Assembly (NCBI GenBank): GCA_015501585.1
Contig: JADNRY010000078.1
Coordinates: 178,378-242,377, forward strand
From: Rhodocollybia butyracea
Lineage: Eukaryota > Basidiomycota > Agaricomycetes > Agaricales > Omphalotaceae
Direction: 5' to 3'
Length of the DNA: 64,000 nt
Program-made: the position numbers and the translations under genes
The notes under the pieces: model-generated
The model's input: the letters and a program-made list of their open reading frames with translations, nothing else
What the model was told of the DNA's origin: nothing
The model's database searches: none
Part shown: positions 33,513-44,289 of the stretch, one piece after another
Position numbering within the stretch: position 1 is the first letter of the stretch
Layout: each line of letters begins with the position of its first letter

Positions 33513-35960
33513 ATTCCAAGTCTCCTACATTCCAAAGTTATACCTGGTCTAGCATTCTCGACTGTCCTGTTCACAGTCAACCAAACAATGGTGGCGGCTA
33601 ATAAGAGGCATATTATTTAGCATCTTCATGTAGTGGAGAATGTGTTCTTTCAAAAGTATTGTGAGCATTCCCTACAAATGTATGTGATTAGGAGTCCATA
33701 GCTATCAACCATTGAAAATGCAAGAACATTATGGCCACGAGCTCTTAATGCTTGCCTCATACATGGCCTCATGTGACAGAGGCCCACTGTGAGGCTGTTC
33801 CCGAGAAGAACAGTTTTCTTTCAGATTAAGGAGCTCTGCAACTCCATGAGCTTCACGATGACTCAGTCAAACATTTGGATCCTAGGACTCACTCAGGCAT
33901 CATATCTTTTTGTATCCTTGACCAGCTAGCCAGACTTCATCCAACATGTCACCTGGTGAAGGACTTGCAAGTGTGGGCCATCGCACCGAGCGTGTGGCAG
34001 GTATGAGTCCTGTACTTAGGTGCTATAGTATTTATATGAGAACAAGTATTCTCTTCTCAAAAGACTAGCTATGGTGCTGTCAAGTAAGGCCAATCCCAAT
34101 GTTCTTCTATCAAATCTTCCCGAGTTGAATTTAGCCCCTCAAGTATCAGACCTAAATTGTCCTCACCTCCAAGTACCCATATCCGTTGAGAGTCAGTTCA
34201 CGATGCACATGCCTTGTGTCACTCGCCCATTATCTGGTGAGTGTGTGAATTGTGACTGGCTTGCCAAATCCTAACCCTCCAAAATCAAGTAGGACAGATC
34301 TGGAATATGACCTCCATGTGGCTGTAAGCCTGCTTGGCGCTGAGTTGGAGATTTCAAGGGAAGCAATAGCATTAGACAGTCTTGAGGTGGTAAAGGTGGG
34401 GGAGTCTCTGGAATTGTGTTGACAATGATTGCTTATATGAGAACGAGTATTCTCTTCTTAAAAGAGATGTAACTCGTATCTGAATGTCTAAGAAGTGAAG
34501 AAAATCAAAAATTAAAAAATCTCTACAGGCACTATGAAGGAAAAAAATTCAGTGTGAGGAATGAGAACGATAATCAAACAACTCTCACAAGAACTGAAAG
34601 ATGGCATTCTGCGAGCAAGCTATTTGAAGCAAGGGTGAAAATGGTAGCAGTTGAGGTTGCGAATGAATGCCAATAAATATGTTGCGGAAAGCAGAGTGCA
34701 AATGGACACATGGACTGCAGTCACCATTGGTGAAAGAGAAAAGCCGAAGAGGTAATGGCAGGATTGAGAAACACCGAGTAGTAAGAATGGCATTACACTG
34801 CAAGTTTGCATCATGCCTGAGGATCTCATCTAAGCCAGGAATTAGTGGAAGGCTGAGGAATAGAGTTAATGAATCACTCACAAACTTGTTCCATCTTTCT
34901 ATTCCAATTTCATCGCATTAGAGGCATGTAGTCTGCAGCAGAAACAGTGTTTAGTGTCAGAGGATCAAGGCATGAAGACACCAATGAGAGCAGTACTCAC
35001 CAACCAACTTACCAACACAGAAGAGGAAAAGAGAAAGAGATTATTACATCTGTGAAGCAATTTAAGTATGAAGATGTCAGTACGCAGAAAAGTTACCTTC
35101 TGAGATGCAACGGGAATATTGAAATGCTGTAAGGCCCCTGGGCTGTGAGGCAAAGGGGCTGAGAGAGGGCTAGCTGATATAGCAAGATAAGAGCAGGTAA
35201 GGCTGAAAGCTTAGCTGATAGCAGCTAAAAAGAGTCCTTAAATCCCACCAAGTGCACACAACCCAATTCTATTGAGAGTACACACAAAGTGGCAGGAAGG
35301 AAAGGAACTAAAGATTACATAATAAGCGCTATTGATAATAACCAAAGCGGCGCCAATTCCGTAGCCATTACAAATGCCCAAAACGACACTGATATTAATG
35401 AGTAGGTACAGAGGGCAAAAGCAAAAGCAAGAGCATGGTGACGGAGTAGAAAGAGTGTAGATGAGCAATCAGTAAGTCACATGGGATGCGCTTTGACATT
35501 CCAAATATATTGAAACAAAATCCTTTTTGGGTCAACCAGATTTGGACGAAATCAGGCCTAATTGGGAAGAATTCTCATGCAAAACCCACCATTAGGACAA
35601 GCCTTCATTACATTCAGGACTCGTAATGTTCCAATGTGAGTTGTAAGGTTTCATCCGGGGTGAGGTTGCACAACTGCGAATCAGTTTGACAGATGCCATG
35701 CAAGAGTAGACTTTTGGAAATCATTTGGAGAGACTGTCCCTTGTAGATCAGGTTGCTTGCCACCAATCCTTTGAGCAACTTGTTCACAGCACCATCTAGT
35801 TGATGATGGTCCCTATTAGAATTGTCCTTGATGGCTTGTAGTGGATCCACGCCTGAATCACTGCCAAAAGACAACTGTGAGTGATGGGGAACTTGCTGTG
35901 AGTTGGATCACAATGGCATGAGATCTAGAGCTGGATGCTATAATGGCAAAAGTCTGAGAA
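33513..35960 (-). pseudogene. Decayed P-loop NTPase-family gene, interrupted by an insertion
   Basis: 33540-33950 aligns base for base (with many indels) to 45355-45680, which encodes the GTGKSRAVDDFS P-loop region; shared words include CCAAACAATGG, GTAGTGGAGAATGTG and GGATCCTAGGACTCACT. 35627-35960 matches the 5' part of that gene (DPLQAIKDNSNRD...; QSLQMISKSLLLHGICQTD; ATAATGGCAAAAGTCT before the start). The two halves are pushed apart by a ~1.68-kb insertion (about 33950-35626). No reading frame survives across it. Confidence 0.72.
33950..35626. mobile_element. ~1.7-kb insertion in the P-loop pseudogene
   Basis: The segment sits between two parts of a gene that are adjacent in the other copy (near 45680). 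Its right end matches the repeat at 23129-23290 and stops at the same base string, so it behaves as one element. It has no long ORF and contains two copies of a ~30-base word, TATATGAGAACAAGTATTCT (about 34033 and 34433). The left edge is not exact. Confidence 0.5.
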
Positions 35961-36045
35961 TGTTGAGATAGGAGGCATGCGTATCACGTGGCCTAAGAAG
36001 TAAAAAAAAAAAAAAGATTCAGTATCACTTCTTGACAAGCTCCCT

Positions 36046-36078
36046 GACAGGGAGTCGAACCCAGCTTTCCTGCAGTTA
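36046..36078 (-). pseudogene. 3' part of a second tRNA-Asp gene
   Basis: TCCCTGACAGGGAGTCGAACCC on the plus strand is the complement of the acceptor/T-arm of the tRNA at 33247-33342, with two changes. The ~70 bases before it also match the flank of that tRNA (ATCACGTGRCCTAA...). The matching 5' part lies ~2.95 kb away at 39031-39058. Confidence 0.75.
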
Positions 36079-36343
36079 AACTAAATCACACCAAAGCGCA
36101 ACTATGGATTATGGATGGATTATGGATTACACGGCCCATTCAGCCTTAGCCAAAAGTGGTCCCGCAAGGGAAACAGCTGGTCCCTACGCCAGCACAGGTA
36201 GTGAGCTCGACTCCTGCAGAGAAGGTAGACTACAAGGCTGACAGAGGGATGGTAGCAAGGCCAGGTACATAAGTACAAGGCTAGCTGTTACACTACCTAT
36301 CTACTGCTCAATGGAGCACATTCTGCCCTAATAAAGAAGAGGG

Positions 36344-36530
36344 AGGATACTAGGGCAAAACCAGGTCTCCATACAGGTGTAACCGCACTGTGGCCTTAAT
36401 GGCTCTTGTGAGATCCTGGGCGGCTTCCCGTGCTATCCCTACTTGCACAAGTTACCAAATCCCATGCAACCGGTGGTGAAACTGGCGCACCAGCACCCTA
36501 GGGTTTTATGTGAACACAAGAAGCAAAGTA
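36344..36530 (-). repeat. LINE 3'-region fragment, related to 51210-51380
   Basis: Shared words such as AGGGCAAAACCA, TAACCGCACTGTGGCC, ACCAAATCCCATGC and GGGTTTTATGTG occur in the same order as just downstream of the LINE RNase H domain. It is probably a short 3' piece of a related non-LTR element or a SINE using that tail. Confidence 0.65.
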
Positions 36531-37218
36531 CCAAACCAACAGAGAGCTTTGATAACAGATTCTCCCTGATCCTCTTCTAACCACTACTCAATCTGCCACT
36601 TCCTGTCACTAGGCTAAATAGGACAATAAAGGTTCGAAGAGAACCACTAAGCAAACAGAGGAAAAAGGAGTAGCATGTTGCTGGGGATATAGAGGAGGTG
36701 GAAGGGAGATATCTGTGTCCCAAAGACATGCCAGCCTTGTGTCAGCACTAACTTTCAAATCTGCGTGGTTTGAGATCAGGAAGCACTGAGTAACAAGCAA
36801 GATTCAGAGGCTGTAACCAGGTAGAAGGGAATGAATGCAAAACCCAGATTGTAGTCCAATGCATGCAATGGGACCAAGACATCTGTGGAAAGGAATATGG
36901 CGATACAGTGATAAATCAACGAATACTACATACAAATTTGTTAGCAATTATAGGTGTGTAAAGCATACCTTGAAGACATTCAAATGTATTGACTGTGTCC
37001 ATAGCATGCCAAATTCCCTCTGGGTATGAGCAAGTCTGCAGTGCATGAAGAACATGCACTTCATCCAGCAAAATACAACACTCAGTGTGAAGACGTGATT
37101 GAAGGCAACCTTCAATTTACCGCTCGAAATGTTCAATTTATAGATACTAACTAGTATTACAGGTAGCGGCGACACAGTGGTGAGGTGAAGGTACACAAGC
37201 AATCATGGTCTTCTCCAC
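36531..37218. other. Non-coding stretch between LINE fragment and gag-like ORF
   Basis: I see no gene or clear repeat here. It lies inside the 2.95-kb block that splits the second tRNA-Asp. Confidence 0.4.
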
Positions 37219-38265
37219 TCATTCCGAGGAAGAGTCAAAGCGGACAAATAACACTGTGTTATCAATGATCTCAGAACGTTGAGAGTTCCAAGCATCAACA
37301 AAGGCAGAAGCATGTGACGGTCCATGGAAGACTAGTCGAAGATGATGGTGCATAGGACTAAGATGTGTAATATGGTATGGTTGCCTAAGAGGATGTGAGG
37401 TGCTGCCAAGCCTTGTGCACCAGGTGAGGAGATAGGCACGGAGGGCTTGAAGATTGCTGGGAAAGACTCTGCTGGATGTAGAGATGCGGACTGCTGACCC
37501 AGGGATGAGGCGATTGGTTTTCCGACATTTGTTTGGTCGGTTTTGGGGAGGTGAGGGAGACCAAACTTGTTCCAATGAGGGCATAGTAAAGGGAGAAGAG
37601 GTGCGTGGTGAAAGGGGTAGCTGCAAGGCCTGAAATTGATGCTGGAGTTCCATAGAGCTATGGAGGAACTCGTATGCACCCCTTGTTCGCTCGAGGTCTC
37701 GGACTCTGGTGCAGAGGTCCTCAGTGATGTCGCAGAGGCCTCGGATGTGTTCTCCCAACAATGCTATTTCTGTGCAGAACATATGTTCCAGGCGAAGGTC
37801 ATTGCTATCCAACCAATACCTAGCGGTTGATGCCGCTTCCTTGGTACCAGAAGTGTTTGGGATCAACCTGGACCCAGATGGATATTGGAGAGATGGCAGA
37901 TTGACAGAGGCTTGAGGAGAAAGCTTCTTCATCTTGGCCATGTTCACTTCTCGGTTCTTCCTCTCTGACCTCTTCCCATCCAATTTCTTTGTTGTACATC
38001 CCGTTAGATTTGCAATAGTGATGAAATCGCTGGAATCATCCAGCTGAGATGGCATCATTGTGGGTGGCAAGCCAGTATTGTTGCCCATTGAGCAGCGGAT
38101 AAAGTTGGGTATCAGTTTTGCAGCGATAAGAAAATGTCTCAGAATATTTCGCGGGCAGTGGTTTGTGTAATGGTGTAACAACCACCATAAATTTTGTCAT
38201 TTGATAGTGATACCAACGAGAGATGCTTCTGGACTTCGCGATGTGGTCATGTTGTCGTAGAGTTA
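37219..38265 (-). CDS. Gag-like or unknown protein, probably of a mobile element
   Basis: The main open frame (38181-37219) has 320 codons. It contains a basic patch (KKLDGKRSERKNRE), a coiled-coil-like segment (DLCTRVRDLERTRGAYEFL), a Pro/Ser linker and a C-terminal compact piece (LRLVFHGPSHASAFVDAWN). An overlapping frame immediately upstream (38262-38036) reads HDHIAKSRSISRWYHYQMTK and YRCKTDTQLYPLLNGQQYW, which also looks like true protein, so the gene probably starts upstream and is frameshifted near 38040-38180 or joined by an intron. A MITE (38266-38799) cuts it further up. No family recognised; the setting among element fragments suggests an ORF1/gag-type product. Confidence 0.45.
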
Positions 38266-38799
38266 GGGCCTGTTCGGCAACACGAATCTCAGATTTTGTT
38301 TGGATTTTGCCAGGTATTGCCACCATATAAAAAAGCCATCAAGCATTTGTAAGTATTACTCGGATCAGCCAGTTGAGCGCTCTGTGTAAACGCGCATGCT
38401 GTCACAGCCTGTCAGGCGTTTCTTCCATGTTGAGGTCAACACCCCGCTCAATGCTCAGACATGCCCGCCGCTCTCAAATGTAGTTTTTACTTTAGGTTTC
38501 ACTTGCTTAGACAATATAGAGGAATAAAATTGCTTTAACAATAATATACAATTACATTAAACTTGAAAGATGATGACCAGAACGTGTTGGTCACTGTGTG
38601 GCATCATTGAGAGTGGTCGGGACGACTTGCGGGACAGCGAGAGGAATGTCCGACATGTCAGGGCAGGAGTTATGTCATTTTATGACATTTCCAGAGTCAT
38701 GGCGACCGGCCAGCTGATCCGAACATTTTATATAAGTCTTCAAAATCTTGCCTCTGGCAAAATCACACAAAATCCAGATTCGTGTTGCCGAACAGGCCC
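38266..38799. mobile_element. Harbinger-like MITE with TTA target duplication
   Basis: 534 bp flanked by TTA (38263-38265 and 38800-38802). It begins GGGCCTGTTCGGCAACAC and ends with its exact inverse; the inverted match continues imperfectly to ~45 bp (GAATCT..ATTTTGT...GCCA). No coding frame. A 3-bp TTA duplication and G-rich termini fit PIF/Harbinger-type non-autonomous elements. It splits sequence that otherwise reads on toward 38900. Confidence 0.85.
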
Positions 38800-39030
38800 T
38801 TAGTTTTGGGGTGAATGAAATGAAGAGGTTCAGCGGAGGGGTAGCCAGTCAGTTTGGTGAGGTGCTGATTGAGTTCCTTGCTGTCATGCGAGAGAACGGA
38901 TGCAGCAACACACAGGCTACAACTGTAAGCTGCTATCAGTGAAGTGGTACGCGTCGCGACGGTGAGCTTTGACGAAAAGTTTAAGCGCCCAGAAGATGAT
39001 GGTGGTTATCGGTTATTAATATGTTTTTCT

Positions 39031-39058
39031 ATGACAGCCGCGTGTACTAGCCGATATA
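39031..39058 (-). pseudogene. 5' part of the split second tRNA-Asp gene
   Basis: ATGACAGCCGCGTGTACTAG and following bases match 33310-33332 of the intact tRNA-Asp (D-arm and anticodon side), and then the match ends. It is the partner of 36046-36078. Confidence 0.7.
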
Positions 39059-39099
39059 CGAGTTGTATGAATCGCTGTCTCAGCGTTCATTAACATTCA

Positions 39100-39175
39100 C
39101 GACACCATGATGTCCCTATTAGAATTGTCCCTGATGGTTTGTAATGGATCTACACCAACGACTCCGAAGAGCCAA
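39100..39175 (-). pseudogene. 5' fragment of another P-loop-family gene
   Basis: Minus-strand text VDPLQTIRDNSNRD corresponds to VDPLQAIKDNSNRD at about 35813-35852. The shared DNA word is TCCCTATTAGAATTGTCC. Only this short piece remains. Confidence 0.6.
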
Positions 39176-40009
39176 AGGCGGGTTATCAGTGGATAAGATA
39201 AGCAGCATCCATCAACTTCTCTCTGCTCCGATTTCAGAACTTTAACGCGTTATTTCTTCGTGTTATAACATCTTCTCTCAATGACGAACATCATCAGATT
39301 TCACTTGAGATGATTCCAACCACACGACACGTCCTTCGACACGCCAAACAGAACTAGGAGAACATGCAGATGCAACAAGTTACAACCATCTGCATGCATA
39401 GAAAAAGGAAGAGTAATGTGGCTAATCCAGTCGACCCATCTGCCTGCTCCAGCTGTTCTTATGACCGTCGGTGAAGAACCTGATATGATTAAACACCACC
39501 CAACCCAACCCATTGATAGACTCTGCCCCAGAGACTATGGTATTTGGCACAGCCAACCTTGCTTATTTCCTTACTCTCTTCACTGGCCAGATGGTACCCC
39601 CCCATAGCAGTGGCTCTCTGAGTTTTTTAGGTCCCACATTGTCCGAGTACATCAAGCTCGATGCCCCACGGCGAGCATCAATTCTTTAATACAAGGACAA
39701 TGTATTTCTCTACAAGAGAATCGGCCGATCAACGTAACTCGCGCCATGCGGCCATAATGACACGAGAGAAGAATCAAAAGAAAAGTGCTGGCGGCCACAG
39801 ATTTTTTGGCTGTCACGCGTTACGTGAACCTACGGTCGTGATTATACAGTAACGGTATTATGAAGTGAAGGAGGTTTGCAAGAAGGCCGTCTAGAGCGGA
39901 ACCTGAATAAGAAACGGCGGCTAACCGGCGTCTTTTTATCGTCTCTCTTCAGCCTCGTACGATCATATTCCTTATACTCATCACGCGGCATCCTGAATTG
40001 TCTACTATC
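39176..40009. other. Intergenic stretch before the F-box gene
   Basis: No gene recognised. The part just before 40010 is ordinary leader sequence. Confidence 0.45.
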
Positions 40010-41572
40010 ATGCCGTCTTTGCTTGTCGAACTCCCCAACGATGTTCTATTCAACGTTATCGAGTTTTTACCAGTACCAGAGATCTTTGCCATCCGCGTGG
40101 TAAGAACCTGATTTTCTTGACCGATTTTCCTTTGGGCCAACTTTTGTGAGAACAGACCTGCAAGCGGTTTCAAACCCTCACGAAGCACAGACACGTTTGG
40201 ACTGCGGTCTTCAGACGTTCTGACCACGACAGTTTTTTGCCAGTTGTTGATCTGGCGTCACAGACTGCGGGGGATCTTGAACGTATCTTGTTGCGGGCTT
40301 GTCAACTAGATACACTTTGGTTAAATCCACCCCCAGACAAACTATCTTTCCAACGAAGATGGTCGCTCGATAGCGCGACTTTGGGGATTGATATCTCAGC
40401 AGATATACACCCTATAGAAATATATCTAAGCCGCTACCTTATTCTTCTACACAAAAGGGCAATCCTTGTGTACGACATACTAACCAAGCATGAAGCCTTC
40501 AGACAGAATGCACCCGATGATCAAGAATTTTGCTGTCTATACGATTCGCCGAAACTTACAAGAATGGTAATGGTTTCCGAAACAGATTATTTTCTTCCGT
40601 TCGCACTTTCGAATACAAAGTAAGTTGTAGAATCCCAGATTTTTTTTTGTCGGACTCTCAATCAAAGCTTGCAGCACGGTATCAATGTGTCGAATCACTC
40701 CTTTGGGAATTGTGACTGTTACCGATTGTCCAGAATTCCACTTTGGATTCGAAGACGACGTATGGAGGTCTATTGGCCATGACCTTGCTATCGTAAACCC
40801 CAGAGATTTGGGACAAATGGTGCAAGCTGCACACCTGCCCTCAAGGAAGGTTTATCCTATATCCGCTCGATTCATGGTATGTCATTTGTATTCTTGTTTT
40901 CTAAACATTGATATCAATCCTCGCAAAATCGAGGACGAGCCCTCCATCACTTTCTGCCATGCGCTATTTTTACCTGGAGGGCATGTTCTTCTAAACTTCA
41001 TCGCGTCAAACCCAACGACCGGACATTACTTTGCCCTTTATCACCCATCTGACCATACTCTTCTGTCTACGGGCACTCTTCACCCAAGTCATCAAGGCCA
41101 CCTTGCAATAGAACTAACGCGATACGATCTGCTTTCCTCAAAAATATCGGTTAGCGATAGATCCACCACTGGGCTTATTTGGCTCCTCGTCAATTTACGC
41201 AGGAATGGCAATGTGGAAGCTTGCCCACTATGCATCACACTTCAGGCAGATGGGCATTTGTCCTTCGACTTAGCTGCCCCTTCCTCTCATAGGATAATAT
41301 GGAGCTTGAACATGAACATGAATTTGACTGTGAATTTAGGTGGAAGGGCCCGAGGTATTGCCTATTATCGGAAGAAAGACCAGGGAAGGTGGCATTTTGT
41401 GCTATGTGATGTTGGGATGGACTGTATAGGAGAACCTCTTATTCGTACAGCCAAGATTGACATCTCAGAGGATCCTCATACCGGTGTAATGGTGGCTTTG
41501 GATGTTTGTCAAGGACGAGGTGTATCCCTTGATCACACAAGTGGAGTTCATATCCTGGATTTGGTTCTCTAA
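40010..41572 (+). CDS. F-box protein
   Basis: 483 aa in three exons: 40010-40099, 40156-40619 and 40675-41572. The N-terminus MPSLLVELPNDVLFNVIEFL, then PVPEIFAIRVTCKRFQTLT, is a canonical F-box, the Skp1-binding part of an SCF ubiquitin ligase; intron 1 falls inside it, as is common in agaricomycete F-box genes. The rest has no repeat I can name but contains many beta-strand-like hydrophobic stretches (ALFLPGGHVLLNFIA, GLIWLLVNLRRNG, WHFVLCDVGMDC), suggesting a propeller-like substrate domain. The piece 40879-40934 (GTATGTCATTTG...AATCGAG) could be an in-frame retained intron; removing it joins RFM to DEP. Target protein unknown. Confidence 0.82.
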
Positions 41573-41853
41573 TTATTCAATAACTTGCTATTTACTCGTC
41601 ACCTTCACCTTTCTTACCGCTCGCCCTCTTACTCTCAACTCCCTCACCGACTACTACGTAGACGGTGTTGTCAAGAGCCCTCGGAAGATCGTACAGTTAT
41701 TATCAGTTATTATCAGTTCAGTATCCCAACAGTTGTAGCATGTGCCCCATTATGCCCCATTTATTTCCCATACTTGCCGTCATGTGTCCTCAGAGGTATA
41801 CAATGAACAGGCAGTACCTCTTTCTTTTTACACCCTCGACCTGAGTCGTCATC

Positions 41854-44226
41854 ATGTCGACCGACTACAAGGACTTGTTTGCTGCAGACGAAAAAAGGAT
41901 CGAGTCCATTGAAAATGGCGAGTGGTCATTGTGTACTTTACGTGAAGTGCTACTTACTTTAGAACTATAGCTACAACTCCAAAGCTGAAACTGGACAACT
42001 ACGGGGTTCCGTTAACTCCTCAACCTTCAGATGATCCGGAGGACCCTTGTAAGTTCAAGTTGTCATACTCTTAACACTCGATAACCGCCATATGATCGTT
42101 CAAATGAACAGTGAATTGGTCTGGTATATACCGTGTATAACGCATACCTCAAGGATGTCGATATATTGTTTGTTGAACTGTTTTTTTCAGGTATTTCTGC
42201 TGTTGCAGGTCAGCGCCTTGGCTTTCCTAGGTACTTGTTCTTATCTACATCAAGTTGAGATTCGTCGTTTATGAGAAAAAGGCACTTATAACCCGGCTAT
42301 TATTAATCCAGCACTTAACGAGCTATCGGCTCAATTTGGTGTATCAGTCATTACTGCTTCCTATCAAACGTCAGTACCGTTCATTCAGAGCTTTTCAATA
42401 TCCTCAAAAGATACTACTTTGATAGAACGGTTGTTATTGCATTGAATGGAATCTGCCCGTTCATTTTCATCCCTTTTGCGAATACCTATGGGCGCAGACC
42501 TGTCTACCTTGTGACAACCTTAATTGGGTCCCTTTCCGCTTTGGGATGTGCCTATGCACAAAACTTTGGTCAACTTGTCGGGCTTCGCGTACTCAATGGT
42601 ATATTCCCCGTAGCGTATGTATCTTCCGTGTTTCTTTTAAGCGTGTGGAGCTTATGGGTGCTCGTTCAATACAGAATTGCGTTAGGAGTGGCAACGGTAC
42701 GTTAGTAGTCCTCGCAGTGTTTCAAGAATACTTCCCAACAAGTTGAGCTAGGTAAATGATCTGTTCTGCCTCCATGAACGCGGGCGAGCATTAGGAGTGT
42801 ACACCGTCATGGCAAGCAAGTGCGGTCCTAGAAATGCTCTCTTCTTACTGACTTGAGCATAAAGCCACTGGTGCACATTTCGCCCCGATACCCGGGGGCC
42901 TCATCGGTCAATTTCTTGGCTGGCAGTGGGTCTTCAAGTTTGCTGCCATAACAAACAGCTTCTGTTTGATCTTCATATTCTTCTTCCTCCCTGAGACTCT
43001 CTTTTTCCGGGAACTCTCTGTGCCTTCAGCCTCAACGACAAGCTCGGGTCAAAGTCATTTTCGGAGGTATCTGGCTAGGATGGGGTTCGGTAAACGTTTT
43101 CGAAAACTACGGTTCGGGGATTTCTTCTTACCTTATGTGAAGATTATACGCTATGTATGTGTTACCCTTGTGTTCATTTGGATAGTCTTTCTTAAGAATG
43201 TCGTACTAGCCTACTGTGGTCTTTCCAGCAATCTATTATGGAACCCAGGTACGTAGTGAGCGGAACTTCATGGGGCCGCTGTCGACCTTCTTCAGTATGG
43301 CTTAGCGAGTGCACTACCGGCTGTGACGGTATCCCACATCTTTGCTCAAGAATTCGGTTGGTATCACCCCTTGATTTTCCCTCAATGCTTAGCTGACGTA
43401 CATACCAGGTTGGGATACACTTCAAATTGGTTTGGCCTATGGCACTTCTCTGTTAATCGGAGCTTTCCTCGGCGAAACGGCTGGTGGCTGGGTCGTTGAT
43501 TCTCTCATGGTAAGGAGTACTCGATTTTTGCAGACATGTTTCATTGACACGATGGGTTATATACTAGAATCGAGCTCGTCGACGAGCAGGACCTTCAGCG
43601 CCTTGTGAAATTCGACTGAAGGCTGTCTGGACGGGAGAGATCATTGTACCCGTGCGTAAAAAATCATGGCGCTTTTCCTACTGCAGGTAGATAGACAAGA
43701 ACTTTCGAATTCCAGGTAGGTCTTTTGTGGTATGGGTTTTCGATCCAATTCGGTGCACCATGGATTGTGCCTATCCTTGGAATGGGTGTGGCATGTTTTG
43801 GTCTTCAATGCATTACTACCGTGATGTGAGTAACTCAAGTCGAACCTAGACCTAGTAACCCGAAATTTCTATACTAACGACTCATGCCTTTCAGGTACAC
43901 ATATAGTGCGGATTGCCATTCAAGCGATATGGCTGAAGTAGCTCAAGTGTTCAATTTTATACGGTGCGTCTGACTGCTATTGACGAAAGTGCACAGCTTG
44001 ACTTTTAGCTATCCACTAATTACGCAGTCAAGAAATTGCCATGACATTTGCATTCTACGCGATTGTTTTAGGGGAAGCGATGGGAGGGTATCATTGGCTC
44101 TTCATATTTTTTGCTGGTGTGGGTAGTATCTTAGCTTTTATCCCTATCTTGGTGTTGATGTGGAAAGGAGAAGCTATTCGAGCTTGGGAAAACCGGGACT
44201 ATAAAATCTCAAGTGAATATTCGTAA
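41854..44226 (+). CDS. MFS transporter copy D, intact
   Basis: 510 aa in 16 exons: 41854-41921, 41963-42048, 42112-42134, 42191-42230, 42282-42369, 42426-42614, 42675-42696, 42752-42815, 42865-43154, 43210-43248, 43296-43356, 43409-43509, 43568-43651, 43716-43825, 43895-43963 and 44028-44226. Every phase closes. A fungal DHA1-type proton-coupled carrier: DPEDPLNWS lead, YGRRPVYLVTT motif A, GLRVLNGIFPVA, CLHERGRALGVYTVMA, GAHFAPIPGGLIGQFLGW, LPETLFFREL, central cytoplasmic loop, AVTVSHIFAQEFGWDTLQIGLAYGTSL, YTYSADCH, and the final helices to WENRDYKISSEYS. The intron after VMA has a GC donor (GCAAGT, 42816) where copies B and C have GT. The intron at 42231-42281 is absent from copy B. Substrate unknown. 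Confidence 0.92.
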
Positions 44227-44289
44227 ATGCGAAATAAGTACATGAACACTTGTATAAGGAGAGAAAAATAAAACAACTGGTTCAAGCAA

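Noticed and set aside
36046..36078. tRNA-Asp fragment as the primer-binding site of an LTR element
   Set aside because: Its flanking ~70 bases match the genomic flank of the intact tRNA-Asp, which a primer-binding site would not.
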